Source: Amborella trichopoda
Lineage: Eukaryota > Streptophyta > Magnoliopsida > Amborellales > Amborellaceae
Assembly (NCBI RefSeq): GCF_000471905.2
Contig: NW_006497023.1
Location: 621,304-685,303 of the forward strand
DNA: 64,000 nt
Direction of reading: 5' to 3'
Position numbers and translations under genes: made by a program. Below are positions 12,368 to 24,060 of the stretch, piece by piece (the stretch's first letter is position 1; every line of letters starts with the position of its first letter). Below the pieces are notes generated by a model. The model was not told the DNA's origin. It worked only from the letters and a program-made list of their open reading frames with translations, and did not search any database.

Positions 12368-12755
12368 AAACAGTTCTGGAAATTCCCTGCATTCACAACA
12401 GTGACCTATTCATAGAAAAAGGGACATAATTTCCAATCCACTGATAATTTTGGCATGGTTCTAAAACAAATTTAGAATTATGCTCACAGATATTTCATTT
12501 AAAAGTTGTTTGAGAATATTTGGACATGATTTGGTTAGTGAATAATCTAACACAATACAGGTAACAGTTCTGAAAATTCCCTACATTCGCACCAGTGACC
12601 TATTCATAGAAAAAGGGGAATAATTTCCAATTCACAGAGAATTTTGGCATGGTTCCAAAACTAATTTCAAAGTAGACGCACCCATATTTCACTTAAAAGT
12701 GTTTTGAGTATATTTTGACATTATTTGGTTACTAAATAGACTTATGCTAAAACAT
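12368..12755 (-). repeat. Tandem duplication, about 190 bp
   Basis: The segments 12368-12560 and 12562-12755 align along most of their length. Both start with AACAGTTCTGRAAATTCCCT and both include CCTATTCATAGAAAAAGGG and ATTTTGGCATGGTT. By eye identity is around 80-85%. It lies in what would be the 3' end of the minus-strand LTR-like block. Confidence 0.8.
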
Positions 12756-13499
12756 ATAATGTGCTGGGAATTTCATGTCACAGAGTTGGCATATTCTAGC
12801 AAAAGTCTCATATCTTTCCAATCACAAGAAAGATCAATATGAGATATTTTCCCCCCGTGAAACTAGACCCTTCCCCACAAAATTTCATTGTTAAGAGAAA
12901 TATTCTCAATGCTCAAAGAAACGCTTAAAAGAGAGTCATAATTATAGAAAAATAGCGTACATGCTTATCAAAGTACTTTGAAAAATTTCAGCTACAATTC
13001 CTACACCCATTTCCATAATCACACTTAAATTTCACTATTTGAGAAACAAATCAAGCCTGCACAAATATAGACATGAGAATCATGATATCTTAATCCACTT
13101 ATAGCACTCAAGGGGACCCTAAATTTCCCCACACAAATCAAGCTTCCAAGGGTGGCTCAAGCTTGAAAGTTCTAAGTGTTTGAGAAGGAAGGACGTGGGA
13201 GAGAGAGAGAGGGCTAAAGATTTTAGAGGTTTGTGAAGGGGTTATATTTATAGGCAAAGAAGGGGGAGGCAGCAAGCATGTGGCAAGCAAAGGGTTACAA
13301 GGGGCAAACAGAGGACATGCAAGTGCCAAATGGCAAATCAAGGGGCATACAACAATCATGAGAGAGAGAGTTTCGGTCGCATGCTACAGTGACGCGCATG
13401 GCAGCGTCTCGCTTGGCAGTGACACGCTTGGCGGTGTTGTGTGCGGCAATGACGTGCTCGACGGTGTCACGCATGGCAGTATAATTTGTGCACACGTCA

Positions 13500-13692
13500 G
13501 CTAACTTTCTCTCTGCCATGCACGGCGGCTCTCACTCGCTCTGTCGTGCATGGCGGTTCTCACTCTCTCTCTGTCGTGCACAACGGCTCTTACTCTCTCT
13601 CTCTTCTATGCACGGTGGCTCTCACACTCTCTCTCTGCCATGCACGGTGGCTCTCACTCTCTCTGTCGTGCACGATGACCCTCACTCTTGTG
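13500..13692. repeat. CT-rich minisatellite, unit about 38 bp
   Basis: Units of the form GCCATGCACGGYGGCTCTCA followed by CTCTCTCTGTC recur about five times. A related GGCAGTGACRCGCWTGGC-type repeat occupies 13390-13485 just before. Long open frames on both strands here follow from the repeats and do not indicate genes. Confidence 0.75.
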
Positions 13693-13742
13693 TCAGTGAC
13701 TTGCTGGTGCACTTTACACACCGGAAAGTCCTGGTCCTTACA

Positions 13743-14175
13743 TCTAACCACCTATTCATTAGTCTTCAAGTTGGGATAGACTTTCCTCTCCCATTTCTAG
13801 ACCATCCAGAGCTACTCATTCATTAAAAGGTACATTCCAGAGGAGCATACTTGTATGAACTTCATCAGTAGTTTATTGAAGGAAGAGTACGAGATGAGAT
13901 ATTGACATTCAAGAGGGAGCCGTGTCCAACCTGAGTTGCTGAACAGCCAGAGTTCTTTTATGAATTGATTTAAGAGGGAGCTTGCCCTGGCTTATTCCAC
14001 AAACCCAAACACATGCACTAGTCCATCTTTTCATCGTTAATTCAAATTCCTCTCACAAGTCGGATACGCCTATTTATAAGAGTGACACGACAAGACGTGC
14101 AAGCGACCCTCGTGAGGCCATGTGGTTGTTGGAGAGGGGGCCGACCACCATATCCGACCTAAGCACACCGACCAA
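13743..14175. other. Unassigned sequence
   Basis: No coding domain, RNA gene or clear repeat was recognised. It may be the decayed LTR belonging to the leader that starts at 14178, but it does not obviously match LTR A or LTR B. Confidence 0.4.
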
Positions 14176-14580
14176 CCAGCGACTCCACTGCGGATAAGCC
14201 ACCCCGTAGTTGTTTAATTTTGCTCTCCAACGAACATCTCATATCACTCTTATTTAATAGCTTCCATGGAGTTATTTTGCTCCTCTGCTATTCGAGTTGG
14301 GGATTTCATCATCCCCATATTCGCAAACATACCTTTGGGATGCAACATTCCTCAATCCTTTGCTCCCATCTTGTTGTTGAGTGGTCTCTCAGACTCTCGA
14401 ATTAGGGCTCAGACTCAGGTTAACTTAGAGAAGGGACCTCAAATCCCTCGCTCCTTCTCTACCAACAGTAAAGGCAAGTCCATTGGTCTCAATTTCATGA
14501 GGGGTTCTGAAATCGCCTTCCTTCTTGCTCACCCAGTTACTGGTGGACCCTCCAATAGTCTTCCTAAATTGGCAGGTTGA
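14176..14580 (+). mobile_element. Fragment of a third Tat/Ogre-like element: primer site and leader
   Basis: CAGCGACTCCACTGCGGA at about 14178-14194 is a decayed version of the tRNA-Arg-type primer site seen intact at 18793. The following 400 bp match the leader of element B in order, including GTTGGGGATTTCATCATCCCC (compare 18927-18945), a CTCAGACTCAGGTT-like stretch and a TCAAATCCCTCGCTCC-like stretch. Only the front of the element is recognisable. Fossil. Confidence 0.6.
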
Positions 14581-15427
14581 CCGACAGGGTGTAAAGGAGT
14601 TGGGTAGTGTGGTGGCTAATATATTTGGGCCATAAGAGGAGCTTCCCTGGATTGTGGATTGTAGAACAGGTATGATGGCTTGAAGGCTGGTCAGTTAGGG
14701 ACCATTCCTGAGTTGGGCTGTGTTTGACCAGGTTGAGGGGCCCTAGGTTAAGTTGGGCCGAGAAGTTAGTTGCATGTCCTAGGCTAAGGTTCCCCATGGC
14801 ATGGAGAACAGCTTGAGCTATCCTATTTCGATCTAAAGGATTATCTACCACTGATTGTTTCATCCCTAAAGGAACTGGGCCAGATTAGGGTTAGCTGCTA
14901 GCTAATACTAGGTTGACCGATCCTAAGAGGAGCTTGGTTAGCCCTACGGCTACTATGGACATTAGAAGATCATGTTGCATTACCTCAAGGGGAATGCTCT
15001 CTACCAGGTGGACTGGCAGCTATTGGTATATGAGGATCAGTTATACTTAAATCACCAGCTTGACCACCACTGAAACGACAAACTCTATCTTGTGTTCAAC
15101 ATAAGGATGGGGGTACCACTCCGGCATGTTTCAGGACCACACCCGGCCTAATCCCTCGATTGTTTAAGGTGCTTTAGGCGGTACAAACTTGATGATCCCT
15201 AGAGCTAGATCGGTAACTTAGTTGGTCTCCGGACTGATGACTAGGTGACCTAACTACAGATCCAGGCTGAGGATGGGCTCCATGGTCCCATGGGATAGTC
15301 ACGCGTTGTCTCCATGGACGACCGGTCGATGTACCTGACCTTCAGTATGAGTTGGCGGTTGACTCGGTGTCTGACACTCCAACCACCATACTTGCATCAT
15401 AGTACATATTACTGCTTAAGCACATAA
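14581..15427. other. Unassigned sequence
   Basis: The sequence before LTR B has no recognised domain. A 99-codon minus-strand open frame at 14564-14863 has no motif that I know. It could be retroelement internal sequence or older host DNA into which element B inserted. Confidence 0.35.
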
Positions 15428-16729
15428 TGTTTGAACACATTTTTCAGCACCTTAGTCCCTGATGCAGAATATAGAGGAAGCAGATCAATAAATCCTACAA
15501 AATAAGTGGAAATTTTGATAGTCTCATAATTACCTCAGAATCAGTCAAGATCTTTATCATCACTCCAGAAGGCCACCTGCCAAGTTTCATCATGATCAGA
15601 TATGTCTAAGGCAATGAACACAAAGAAACAATTTTGGAAAAATTGGCTTCTAACACACTAAAATGGACCCCATAGCTCGAGATATACTTTGGTACATCAA
15701 ACAGCTTTGGGACCACTACTATTGGATCGAGCATGGTCGAAAACCCCTATGGATCAAGTTTCGGCTTAATCGGGCACTCTAGGACAAAGTTATGGGAAAA
15801 ATACTGAAAAGAGGTAAGCCACACGCTATTCTCATTTGGCCACCCTACACTAAAACACCATTACAGGTGGCTGTTTTTTTAGTCACGGGTAGTAACTTTC
15901 GGAGCCTATATTTCATTCATTCCAAGTCGGATCGCATTCAAATTTGGTAAGCATGTTCGTCTCTTCAAAACGAGCGATTCTATATGTGGTACGCCCCGTG
16001 ACGATGCACGAGTAGGGACGAAAACTAGAAAGAAGTTGCTGATTTGAAAAAATTTGTAAAATATTTAGCAGCAGCACGCTCCACTCCGATGGTAAAATCA
16101 CGATGCTCATACATCAGATTGACACAAAACCAATTGCATTATGTGCATAAGGTCCGTGGCCATCTTTTGTTCGAACCCTACGTACGATGAACGGTTGGAT
16201 TTCATACACAAAGGCGTCGAAGTTGTTGTAAATTTCGGTCGTTGGATTTCAAGATTCTAGCAAAAAACGTAATACGAAAAAATCTTCATTCAGACACGAA
16301 ATCGAGCTGTGCTTGTTGCAACATGATCTTGACGGCATGCTCAGTGTGATTCAGCAAAGAAACTAAAGATAAACATGAAGGAAAGAGCACACAATCGATC
16401 CAAAGTTTCAAGATTAATCTCAAATTCAAGTCTCATGATCATGGCTTAAAAACATGATTCATGGCTCGAAATTGGTATCAAATCAATTGTTATGTTGATC
16501 CCTATAGTAAAACAACAATCTTTCGATCAAATGGGCATCAGAGCAACCTCGGGTCCGCCGTGAAAGATCACGCAAGTTCTCAAGTAGCAGCAGGGATTGT
16601 TCTGGAATTCCACACATTATTAGGCAGCGGCAAAATAGTCTTATTGCACCCATTTTAAGATTTTCTTTTAATTCAATTAAATTGTAATTATCTTCAACTC
16701 TAGGTAGTTTTTTAGCATACACCTGTGTT

Positions 16730-16757
16730 TTACCCCAATTTTATATAAGCATGCAAA
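16730..16757 (+). promoter_or_regulatory. Probable TATA box of LTR B
   Basis: CCCAATTTTATATAAGCATG is the counterpart of the TATA region in LTR A, at the same relative place and with conserved flanks. Confidence 0.55.
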
Positions 16758-17166
16758 GCTAAATTGTAAAGGACTTTAGGTTCATTTCACATAAGGATCA
16801 ATTAAATTTTAATTTCTTCATGAGCTCGTGGGTGCGTCTTGGAGAGAGAGAGAGAGGAGAGAAAAGAAAAGGGTTGGTACCCTTCAGTAAGGTAACTTAC
16901 TCTCTTTTCCCCTTTTTCTCTCCGCTTCTTTCTTTCTCTCCTCCTTTTTCTCTCTCCTCCCCTCTTTCTCTCCTCCCCTCTTTGTCTCTCCTCTTCTTTC
17001 TTTCTCTCTCATCTTCACTTTCTCTCTCCTCCCCTCTTTCTCTCTCCTCTTCTCATCTCTTTCTCTCTCTTCTTCTCATCTTTATCTATCTCTTTCTCTC
17101 TCTTCTTCTCATCTCTATCTCTTTCTCTCTCTTTTTCTCATCTTTATCTCTCTTTCTTCCCCTCGC

Positions 17167-18010
17167 CTAACACAGTCAGTGAAGCCTGGCACCGACTGCA
17201 TGTTCTCTTTCTTCTTCGTCTAACACAGTCGATAAAGCCTAACGTCGACTGCATGTTCTTTTTCCTCTATGTCTAACACAGTTAGCGACTCCTAGCACCG
17301 ACTGCATGTTCTCTTTCCTCTCGGTTTAACGCAGTTGCTGAAGCCTAACTCCGACTGCATGTTCTCTTTCTCTCTGTTTAACATAGTTGATGAAGCCTAA
17401 CGCCGACTGCATGTTCTCTTTTCTCTCTGTCGAATACAGTCAGTGAAACCTTCACCGACTGCATGTTCTCTTTCTTCTCTGTCTAATACAGTCACTGAAG
17501 CCTAGCTCCGACTGCATGTTCTCTTTCTCTTTGTCCAACACAGTCGGTGAAGCCTAGCGCTGATTGCATGTTCTCTTTACTCTCTGTCTAATAAAGTCAA
17601 TGAGACCTAGCACCGACTGCATGTTCTCTCTCTTCTCTGTCTGATACAAACAACGAAGCTTAGCACCAACTGTATCTTCTCTCTCTTCACTACCTAATAC
17701 AGTCGGTGAAGCTTAGCGTCGACTGCTTCTTCTCTCTCCTCTCTGTTTAATAAAGTCGGTGAAGCCTAGCACCAACTGCTTCCTCTCTCTCTACCTTATC
17801 TAACTTAGTCAGCGATGCTTAGCACCGACTGTGTCCTTTCTCTCTCTTCTTCGTCTATCATGGCCTATGATGCTCAGCACCGACTGTGTTCCTTCTCTCC
17901 TCTTTGTCTAAACAAAGCTGATAACACTCAATGTCGACCGTGTTCTCTTCTCCGTCTTTACCTAACACAGCCAACGACGCCTAGCGTCAACTGTGTTCTT
18001 CTCTCTTTCC
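17167..18010 (+). repeat. Minisatellite in LTR B, about 16 x 53 bp
   Basis: Units begin TAACACAGTCGGTGAAGCC-like, continue TAGCRCCGACTGCATGTTC-like and end in a CT-rich spacer. Starts are near 17167, 17220, 17272, 17325, 17378, 17430 and every 52-54 bp to about 17962. The first twelve units form a subfamily with GAAGCCTAGC and CTGCATGTTC. The last four (from about 17800) look more like the LTR A units (GATGCTCAGCACCGACTGTG). This suggests that a local subset was amplified in this LTR. Confidence 0.88.
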
Positions 18011-18792
18011 TCATATTCTTCCCGTCCTTTCTTTCTCTTCCCTCTCCTTCTTTCTGTTCTTTTCTTTTCTTATCTTACTTCTTGTTCGTTCTTTATGAAT
18101 TTCATTTTGTTATTCTTTCGTTTGATTAAGAAGGGTCGAGATTAGCTTCCCATAGTAGTCCTGTCGTCTAGCCATAATATTGTTGTGCCAGGATTCTTGA
18201 GCCCACTTTATTACCACGACAGACTAACCATTGTGCCTAGCTAGTCAGTATCAGTGCTGACGTCTAGTAGTAATTTTGTTGAGCCAGTTTGAGCTACCAA
18301 GCCCGTTTTACTACCAAGTCAGGCCAATTACTCATCAGCTTAGTCACTGTGTAGATCTCCCCACCTGGTCAAATTCTTCTCTCCCCCATCTTTCTTATCT
18401 CATTCTTCTCTTCTTCTTTTGAATGTGCATGCTTGTGTATGTTCATAAAAGAAGCAAGGTGAGGGCTATTGACCCACCTGTCTTATAATATTTTCCATAT
18501 GTGTGTCATTGCATAAAACAGAAGAATACAAGCCAAGGGAGGCGATTTTGAACTAATTTTATTACTGGGGGGCTTTATTCATGATCTAAGAGGGCGCCCA
18601 TGCAAGCTAGCCCGAGTAGGTCCCGAACCCACCTTAAATTCCTCTCGCATTGTTTGGTAATACCTGCCCTTGTTCTCGAACGAGGTTCTCGAGAGAGCGA
18701 TCTCAAAACGTCTCGGATCTCCCTTGAAAACTGAGACGCGTGCCGCTCGATCATCAGGATCTGAAGAGCGAGATAGAGGTAGTTAACCAGCT

Positions 18793-18811
18793 TGGCGACT
18801 CCACTGGGGAC
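18793..18811 (+). promoter_or_regulatory. Primer-binding site of element B (tRNA-Arg type)
   Basis: TGGCGACTCCACTGGGGAC lies three bases after the LTR end. Its reverse complement ends in GTCGCCA, as expected for a tRNA 3' end, and this site class has been reported as tRNA-Arg for Ogre-like elements. The exact tRNA was not checked. Confidence 0.75.
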
Positions 18812-21254
18812 TTACTACCCCTTAGTCGGATTGTTCTTGTTTGGCCAGTTTCTTCTTTTATTATCTGCTTTCATTATCTTTTCATACATACTCATGGCTT
18901 GTAGGTTCTCTAACCCATTTATCTGGATTGGGGACTTCCTTATCCCCGCATTCGAGAGTGTCCCCAGGGAACAAGTTCCTTAAACTTCATTCTCGACCAT
19001 CCTTTTGAGCAAAGACCCCTTGTCTTGCTCTCAGGTTTTAACCTGGATTAGTGCGAAGAGGGACTTAAAGGTCCCTCACTCTCCATCTCCTCGCTCTGGG
19101 GGAACCTCCACCAAGGCACCCTGCATCGGCAGCACTTTTGTTGTCATACACAGCATGCACCCAGCCACCGGCAAGTCACTTGTCAGTCCTATTCCTGAGG
19201 TACGCCGAAAGGCTGCCCAATCCCTGTCTGCAAAAGGAAAGCAACTTGCCATTGCTTATGTTGGTCGCTGTAAGGCTTCCCCCCACATTATTGCACCACT
19301 ACGGATCTCTATCCCTAGAAGCTCGACACATAGGGGCCGAGACCCACAGGCCTCCACCTCTTTCACACACCATCAGACTCGTGGGTTGCCTACTCGAGCC
19401 ACACCTCGGGCAACCCTTCTGTTACCTCGAGTTAGCATCTAAGATCACGCCTCCCAAGGCCAAGTCTTACTGCACCATTGCTGCACCACTACTCGAGGCA
19501 ACACCATTACTGCACCAATCCGAGAACACAAGAGACGATCTCCTCGTCCTCCTACTCAGCACACACAAGGGCACCCTGTAAGGGGCAGGTCTCCACCTGT
19601 TCTCTTACAGACACATGTTCATAGTTCTCAGCCTCCGAAGGTCAGATCACTTGCTCAAGCCCGGGCTGACCCCCTGGTCATCCGTGATCCCTCTTCACGG
19701 GGTGCACACGCGTCGCCATCATGGACAGCTCCTCGCCTTCGACTCAGGTGTCCACATGAATCAACCTCGCTCCTGCCTGCTCTTCCTTCTGAGAGCAAGC
19801 ACTTTCAGCCTTGGTACTTGAAGACTTTTCCCAAGAGTCCATCCTGAACCAGCCCTCTCATTTCGGTTATGTCGCTAGAGCCCACAAGAGAGCTCGAGGC
19901 AATGACCTGATAGAAGATCGAGTCCTTCATCCTCCCCAGCCCAAGATGAACCCAATTCCTGGCCCTCATCCTTTGCAGCACGTGATGGAGACAGCTCTCT
20001 CTTGTTCGTAAAGAACAGACCAGCCGCAGTCTTGATCACAGTTTTGGTTCGAGGTCCATCAATGCCTCAAAGCCAAGCGTGATTGAGGTCTGCGAATCTT
20101 GACCAAGGGAGTAACCAAGGTTGTCGAGGCAACCTGTTCTGACGACCCCCTTCACTTGAATCCCTTTTATCCTCTTCAGATGACAAAGCCTGGAGAAGAA
20201 ACTCACCAGCTCTGCACTGTGGTTAGGAGTAACCTATGGGAACGTACTAGTTTCCATGATATATTCGCAAAGAAAATGCAAGAATGTCAAGAGTTTTACA
20301 ACCTCCCAGTAAGTGATCCCCAAGCCACTGCTTCATCGTTACAAGCGGACCTTCCAGCACAAGGCCTTCTTAGTAATGCTCTAGACTCTGCTGAACCCTT
20401 GACTCCCCATCCATGGATAGTCCACCATGGGCCAAGCAGATTCAAGTCCTGAAGACGAGAAGCAGTTCGCCAAGCTATGACAGTTCATAGGTCTAACGAA
20501 GTAAATCAAGCACCACCATGTGGAATCAGAAGGAGACAGACACTAAGGGCTGCTCATCAGAGAAACAAGATGGCTCGACCACCAACTGAGTAAGAATTTC
20601 TTAGACCCCTTCCCCCACTACCAACTTTACTGGATTTTATCCCTTGCACTATCCTCCTTCCTTCTTATTAAGAGGACGTCCTGGTGCCATCTTCTACTCA
20701 AAGCACATCCAATGAGGGTGACGACATTAAAAGTACTCCCCAGCGGTCTAAGCATGGGAAATACCTAAAAGACCTCCTGCACACGTCTGACCCAGGTGAT
20801 GATCCAAAAATTTGTCCAGATCGGTCTGATGAGGGGAACGACCTTAAAAGTCCTCCACCCTCTAACCCTTCTCCTTCTTCTTCTGCTTCTCATCCTTCTT
20901 CTTCTATGTCTCTTGCAAGTATAACCTTGATATGTCCGGACTTCGAGGCTCTTGAAAGAGAACTTGAAGGAACCAATATAACCAGGACGCGAGGGAACGG
21001 TTGAAAAATACGCTAGCCCAGAAAGCAGCATTCTTAACGGCTGCTGATGCCCTGGCAACTCGAGCCAAAGCACAACCATCCTCCTCAAAGAAGCACAAAA
21101 GGTCAAAGCCAAAGAAACCCCAATGGCCTCTTGAGCCCGACTTCGAGTAGAGATTAGAAGAATCAAGGGGGCAGAGTTTTTATTCTCAGCAAGCTTGCCA
21201 CATGGTACAAGTCTATGAAGCATCGGCTAGCACGGGCAAACACTGTAGGGACTT

Positions 21255-22825
21255 GTGCAAATACTATGTGATTTGTACAAGGACGCTTCTCGCCTCACCA
21301 TCGTCAAACCTCAATTTCCCTATGACTTTCAAAACGAGCTCCCACAACCTTATATGCTTTCCTCATTTGAGGTTGATCCTTCTGCCACTCGCTTCGACAA
21401 AGCTGCAGAAACCATGATTTACCTTAGAGCTTTATTGGAAGCCGAGATGTCAGGATCATGGGTTTCTGCACTTGAGGTTGATGAAAAGACCCCCGAAAAT
21501 AACGAGGAAGAGTTGTCAAAAGCTCCAGAAGAATGGGAAGAAGGTGGTCAAGCTACTGTTGATGAGCTTGAAGAAATAAATTTAGGAGATGAGGTTGATC
21601 CCAAACCTACTTTCATTTCGAAAAATATGTCTCCAGAAGAGAAATAAAATTTCACTACGTTCTTCCGAGCAAACCGAGACGTCTTTGCTTGACACTACAG
21701 TGAAATGCTAGACTTAGACCCTCAATTAGCTGTCCACCGCCTCTGCATTAATCCAACTGTTAAACCTGTCAAGCAGAAATCATGGGGGTTTAAGCCCGAC
21801 CTCTAGATGCAGATATATGCTGAGTGACCAAACTCAGACAAGCAAGTTTTATCCGCGAAGTCAAGTACCCGAACTGACTAGAAAATGTTGTTCCAGTTAA
21901 GAAGAAAAATAGTCAAATCGGGATCTGCATTAACTTCTGTGAACTTAATACCGCGTATCTTAAGGATGACTTCCCGTTGCTATTTACCGAGATGCTCAAC
22001 GACTCAACGACTCAACGGCTCACTGTCAAATCTTTTCCTTCAAGGATGGGTACTCCGGGTATAATCAGATACAGATGGCGCCGGAAGTTGAGGAGGCCAC
22101 TGTGTTCTTGACCCCAAAAGGGGTCTTCTGTTACACAATGATGCCTTTTGGATTAAAGAATGCTGGTGCCACGTACCAGAGAGCAATGACGACCATCTTC
22201 AAAGACATGATGCACAAAGAGGTGGAGTGTTATGTAGATGACTTGGTGGTAAAATTTGAAGAGAAGGATGTCCACATGAGTGATCTTGAAAAGGTATTCG
22301 AGCAACTATGCCTTCATCAACTTAAAATGAACCCACTGAAATGCGCCTTTGGCGTGCGCTCAAGAAAGTTCTTAGGGTTGATTGTCAGACATCGAGGACT
22401 TGAAGTTGAGCCAGTCAAGATCAAGGCAATCCAAGATATGTCATCGCCAATGACACTGTGAGAAGCACGCTCTCTTCAAGAGTAGCTGACGTACATTCCC
22501 CGGTTCATCTCAAATCTTTCAAGTCGTTGTAAACCCTTTACACACCTGTTAAAGAAGGATACCCCATTCATCTGGGATGAGGCATGTCAGGCAGCTCTTG
22601 ATGACATCAAAAATATTAACTCAATCCTCCAAAGCTCTCTACGCCTGGGAAAACCTCTCATCCTATACGTGACTGCTTTGGAGGAGTCACTCGGGGCATT
22701 GTTGGCACAAAACAATGACGAGGGAAAAGAAACAGCATTATACTATCTCTGCCGCAAGATGCAAAGGGCCGAAAAGAATTATCCCTATAGAGAAGATGTG
22801 CTTAGCCTTAATCATCCATAGTTTG
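21255..22825 (+). pseudogene. Element B: pol linker, reverse transcriptase and start of RNase H (fossil)
   Basis: Matches element A 120-1560. The acidic linker with SWVSALEVDEKT lies near 21455-21490. RT motifs include FCYTMMPFGLKNAGATYQRA near 22126-22185 and the catalytic CYVDDLVVKFEEKD near 22228-22268, followed by KCAFGVRSRKFLGLIVRHRG near 22338-22397. The RNase H start (ALYYLCRKMQRAEKNYPYRE) is the last recognisable part. Better preserved than element A here but still broken. Confidence 0.85.
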
Positions 22826-24060
22826 AAGCTATTCCGACTAGTGCTGGCAACATTCGAAATGTCGCTAGATACCAGTTGTCTAGCCGCCTTGATTGTACGA
22901 GGAGAATGTAGTTGTAGTTTTGAATAGAAGGGTTTGGTAGGATGGGGGTTGCTCAAGTGGGCTCACCTTGAAGATTTTCTCTCAAGCTCAAACTTGTGAT
23001 CAAGACTAAGGAAATTCGGGAGCTAGGCTCAAAAGCCTTAGAGGTTCGGACCTTTTGGATGAGGTATTAGGGGCTTTTTATAGGCCAAATGGACCCATGA
23101 TAGCCTGTATACTAGTTTTGTGTAATTTTTGGGCCATCTGAACTTTGGCGCAACTTGGATTGGTGTTGACGCTAGTTGGAATGGTGCCCATGTCATTAAT
23201 GCTGCCATAATGAAGATTAGTGAAAATTAAATGCTCATTAATACGAGTTTTGTATAACCTATCAGAATTTGGCACCATTGGCAACGGCACCGACAACATT
23301 CTGACTGTCGCCAAGCATTTTTCAAAACATGGCATGCTCTGATTTTTTCATCTGTAGTAGAAGCTATGCCAACTAGCACCGACGACATTTGGAATGTCAC
23401 CAGATACCAGTTGTCCAGCCGCCTTAGTTGTACTTGCTTCTGATCATCATCCAATAGAAAATCAACAACCCAACTCCGTACTAACAGTTGACATGTCAGT
23501 ACAAGTCTATCAAGGCGACGGGTACGGACTGACATGTCAGTCCGTCACATCGATCACTTCGGCCAAGCTATGTCCCAGCTTTTGAAGGGCTCAGGACTTG
23601 GTGCTATTGGAAATGGCACTTGCAATATTAGTAATGTCACCAAGCTTCTGATCATTTTTGGAGCTCAGCGGGGGCATTGTGTTTGGCGCCATTTGGCTTG
23701 GAGTTGGCACCATTGGGAATGGCGCCGACTTCTTTTCATCTATGGAGCTCATAGGGAGGCCTAGAGTCTGATGCTACTTAGAATGCAGATGGCACCAGTC
23801 TGGTGATATTGGGAATGGAGCCAGATTTTTGTCTTTCCAGTCACCCGTTTTGTGACTGTGGTGCCTTCGGTACTCCACCATTAGACTTTTGGTAGGTCTT
23901 TGGTGCCTATTGAGATAACATCAAAGCCTTTCCTCCTAAATGCTTCATGGTTAGGCTGCTTAGGGACTGTCTCACCTTGTTTCACCTTTTGACGCCTTTG
24001 GTCGCAGTTGGAGTAATAAAGGTTTAGTCGAGGTTAGGTTTACGGAGAAGTGGTCCTAGT
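22826..24060 (-). repeat. Possible minus-strand LTR with a GGCACCATTGGGAATGG minisatellite
   Basis: On the minus strand CCTATAAAAAGCCCCTAATA at about 23066-23085 looks like an LTR core promoter. To its right (23270-23860) runs a loose repeat of TTGGYRCCATTGGGAATGGC-type phrases with spacers of about 45-70 bp. A 65-bp piece at 22836-22898 recurs at 23370-23432. The block starts exactly where element B stops matching, so it may be an insertion into element B. No internal coding region was recognised. Boundaries are uncertain. Confidence 0.4.

Larger units (their letters stand above)
12368..13742 (-). repeat. LTR-like block on the minus strand (possible solo LTR)
   Basis: Read on the minus strand the block would begin with TGTAAGGACCAGGACTTTCC at 13742, which resembles the start of LTRs of Tekay/Del-type plant chromoviruses. 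It has a TATA-like CCTATAAATATAACCCC at about 13239-13255 and ends near 12370, against the end of LTR A. No internal coding region accompanies it. It contains a tandem duplication near its 3' end and a CT-rich 38-bp repeat in its 5' half. The left edge is approximate and no target duplication was identified. Confidence 0.5.
15428..18789 (+). repeat. 5' LTR of element B (about 3.4 kb)
   Basis: Starts TGTTTGAACAC and aligns with LTR A from end to end. It is followed three bases later by the primer site, so it is a 5' LTR. It is about 365 bp longer than LTR A, and most of that difference is explained by six extra 53-bp minisatellite units. Shared landmarks include GGTACGCCCCGTGACG near 15990, a TATA region, the CT-rich tract and TCTTATAATATTTTCCATAT near 18480. 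Confidence 0.82.
18790..22825 (+). mobile_element. Element B internal region (Tat/Ogre-like, front part)
   Basis: After the primer site come a leader (18812-19000), about 2.2 kb of gag-like or linker coding sequence without a domain I can name, and the front of pol. Codons around 19005-20450 and 20684-21120 are proline/serine-rich, with charged runs typical of retroelement linkers. From 21255 it matches element A closely. The element's sequence stops matching near 22825, where unrelated DNA begins. Old fossil with roughly ten breaks. Confidence 0.75.

Noticed and set aside
13486-13826. Overlapping open frames on the plus strand
   Set aside because: They follow the 38-bp CT-rich repeat and have no domain.
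14564-14863. 99-codon minus-strand frame considered as a gene
   Set aside because: No motif, no family resemblance and no transcription signals; left as unassigned.
16820-17170. 116-codon open frame
   Set aside because: Same reason as in LTR A: CT-rich low-complexity DNA of LTR B.
20765-21223. 152-codon minus-strand frame with an arginine-rich run
   Set aside because: It is the complement of the serine/proline-rich linker of element B on the plus strand.
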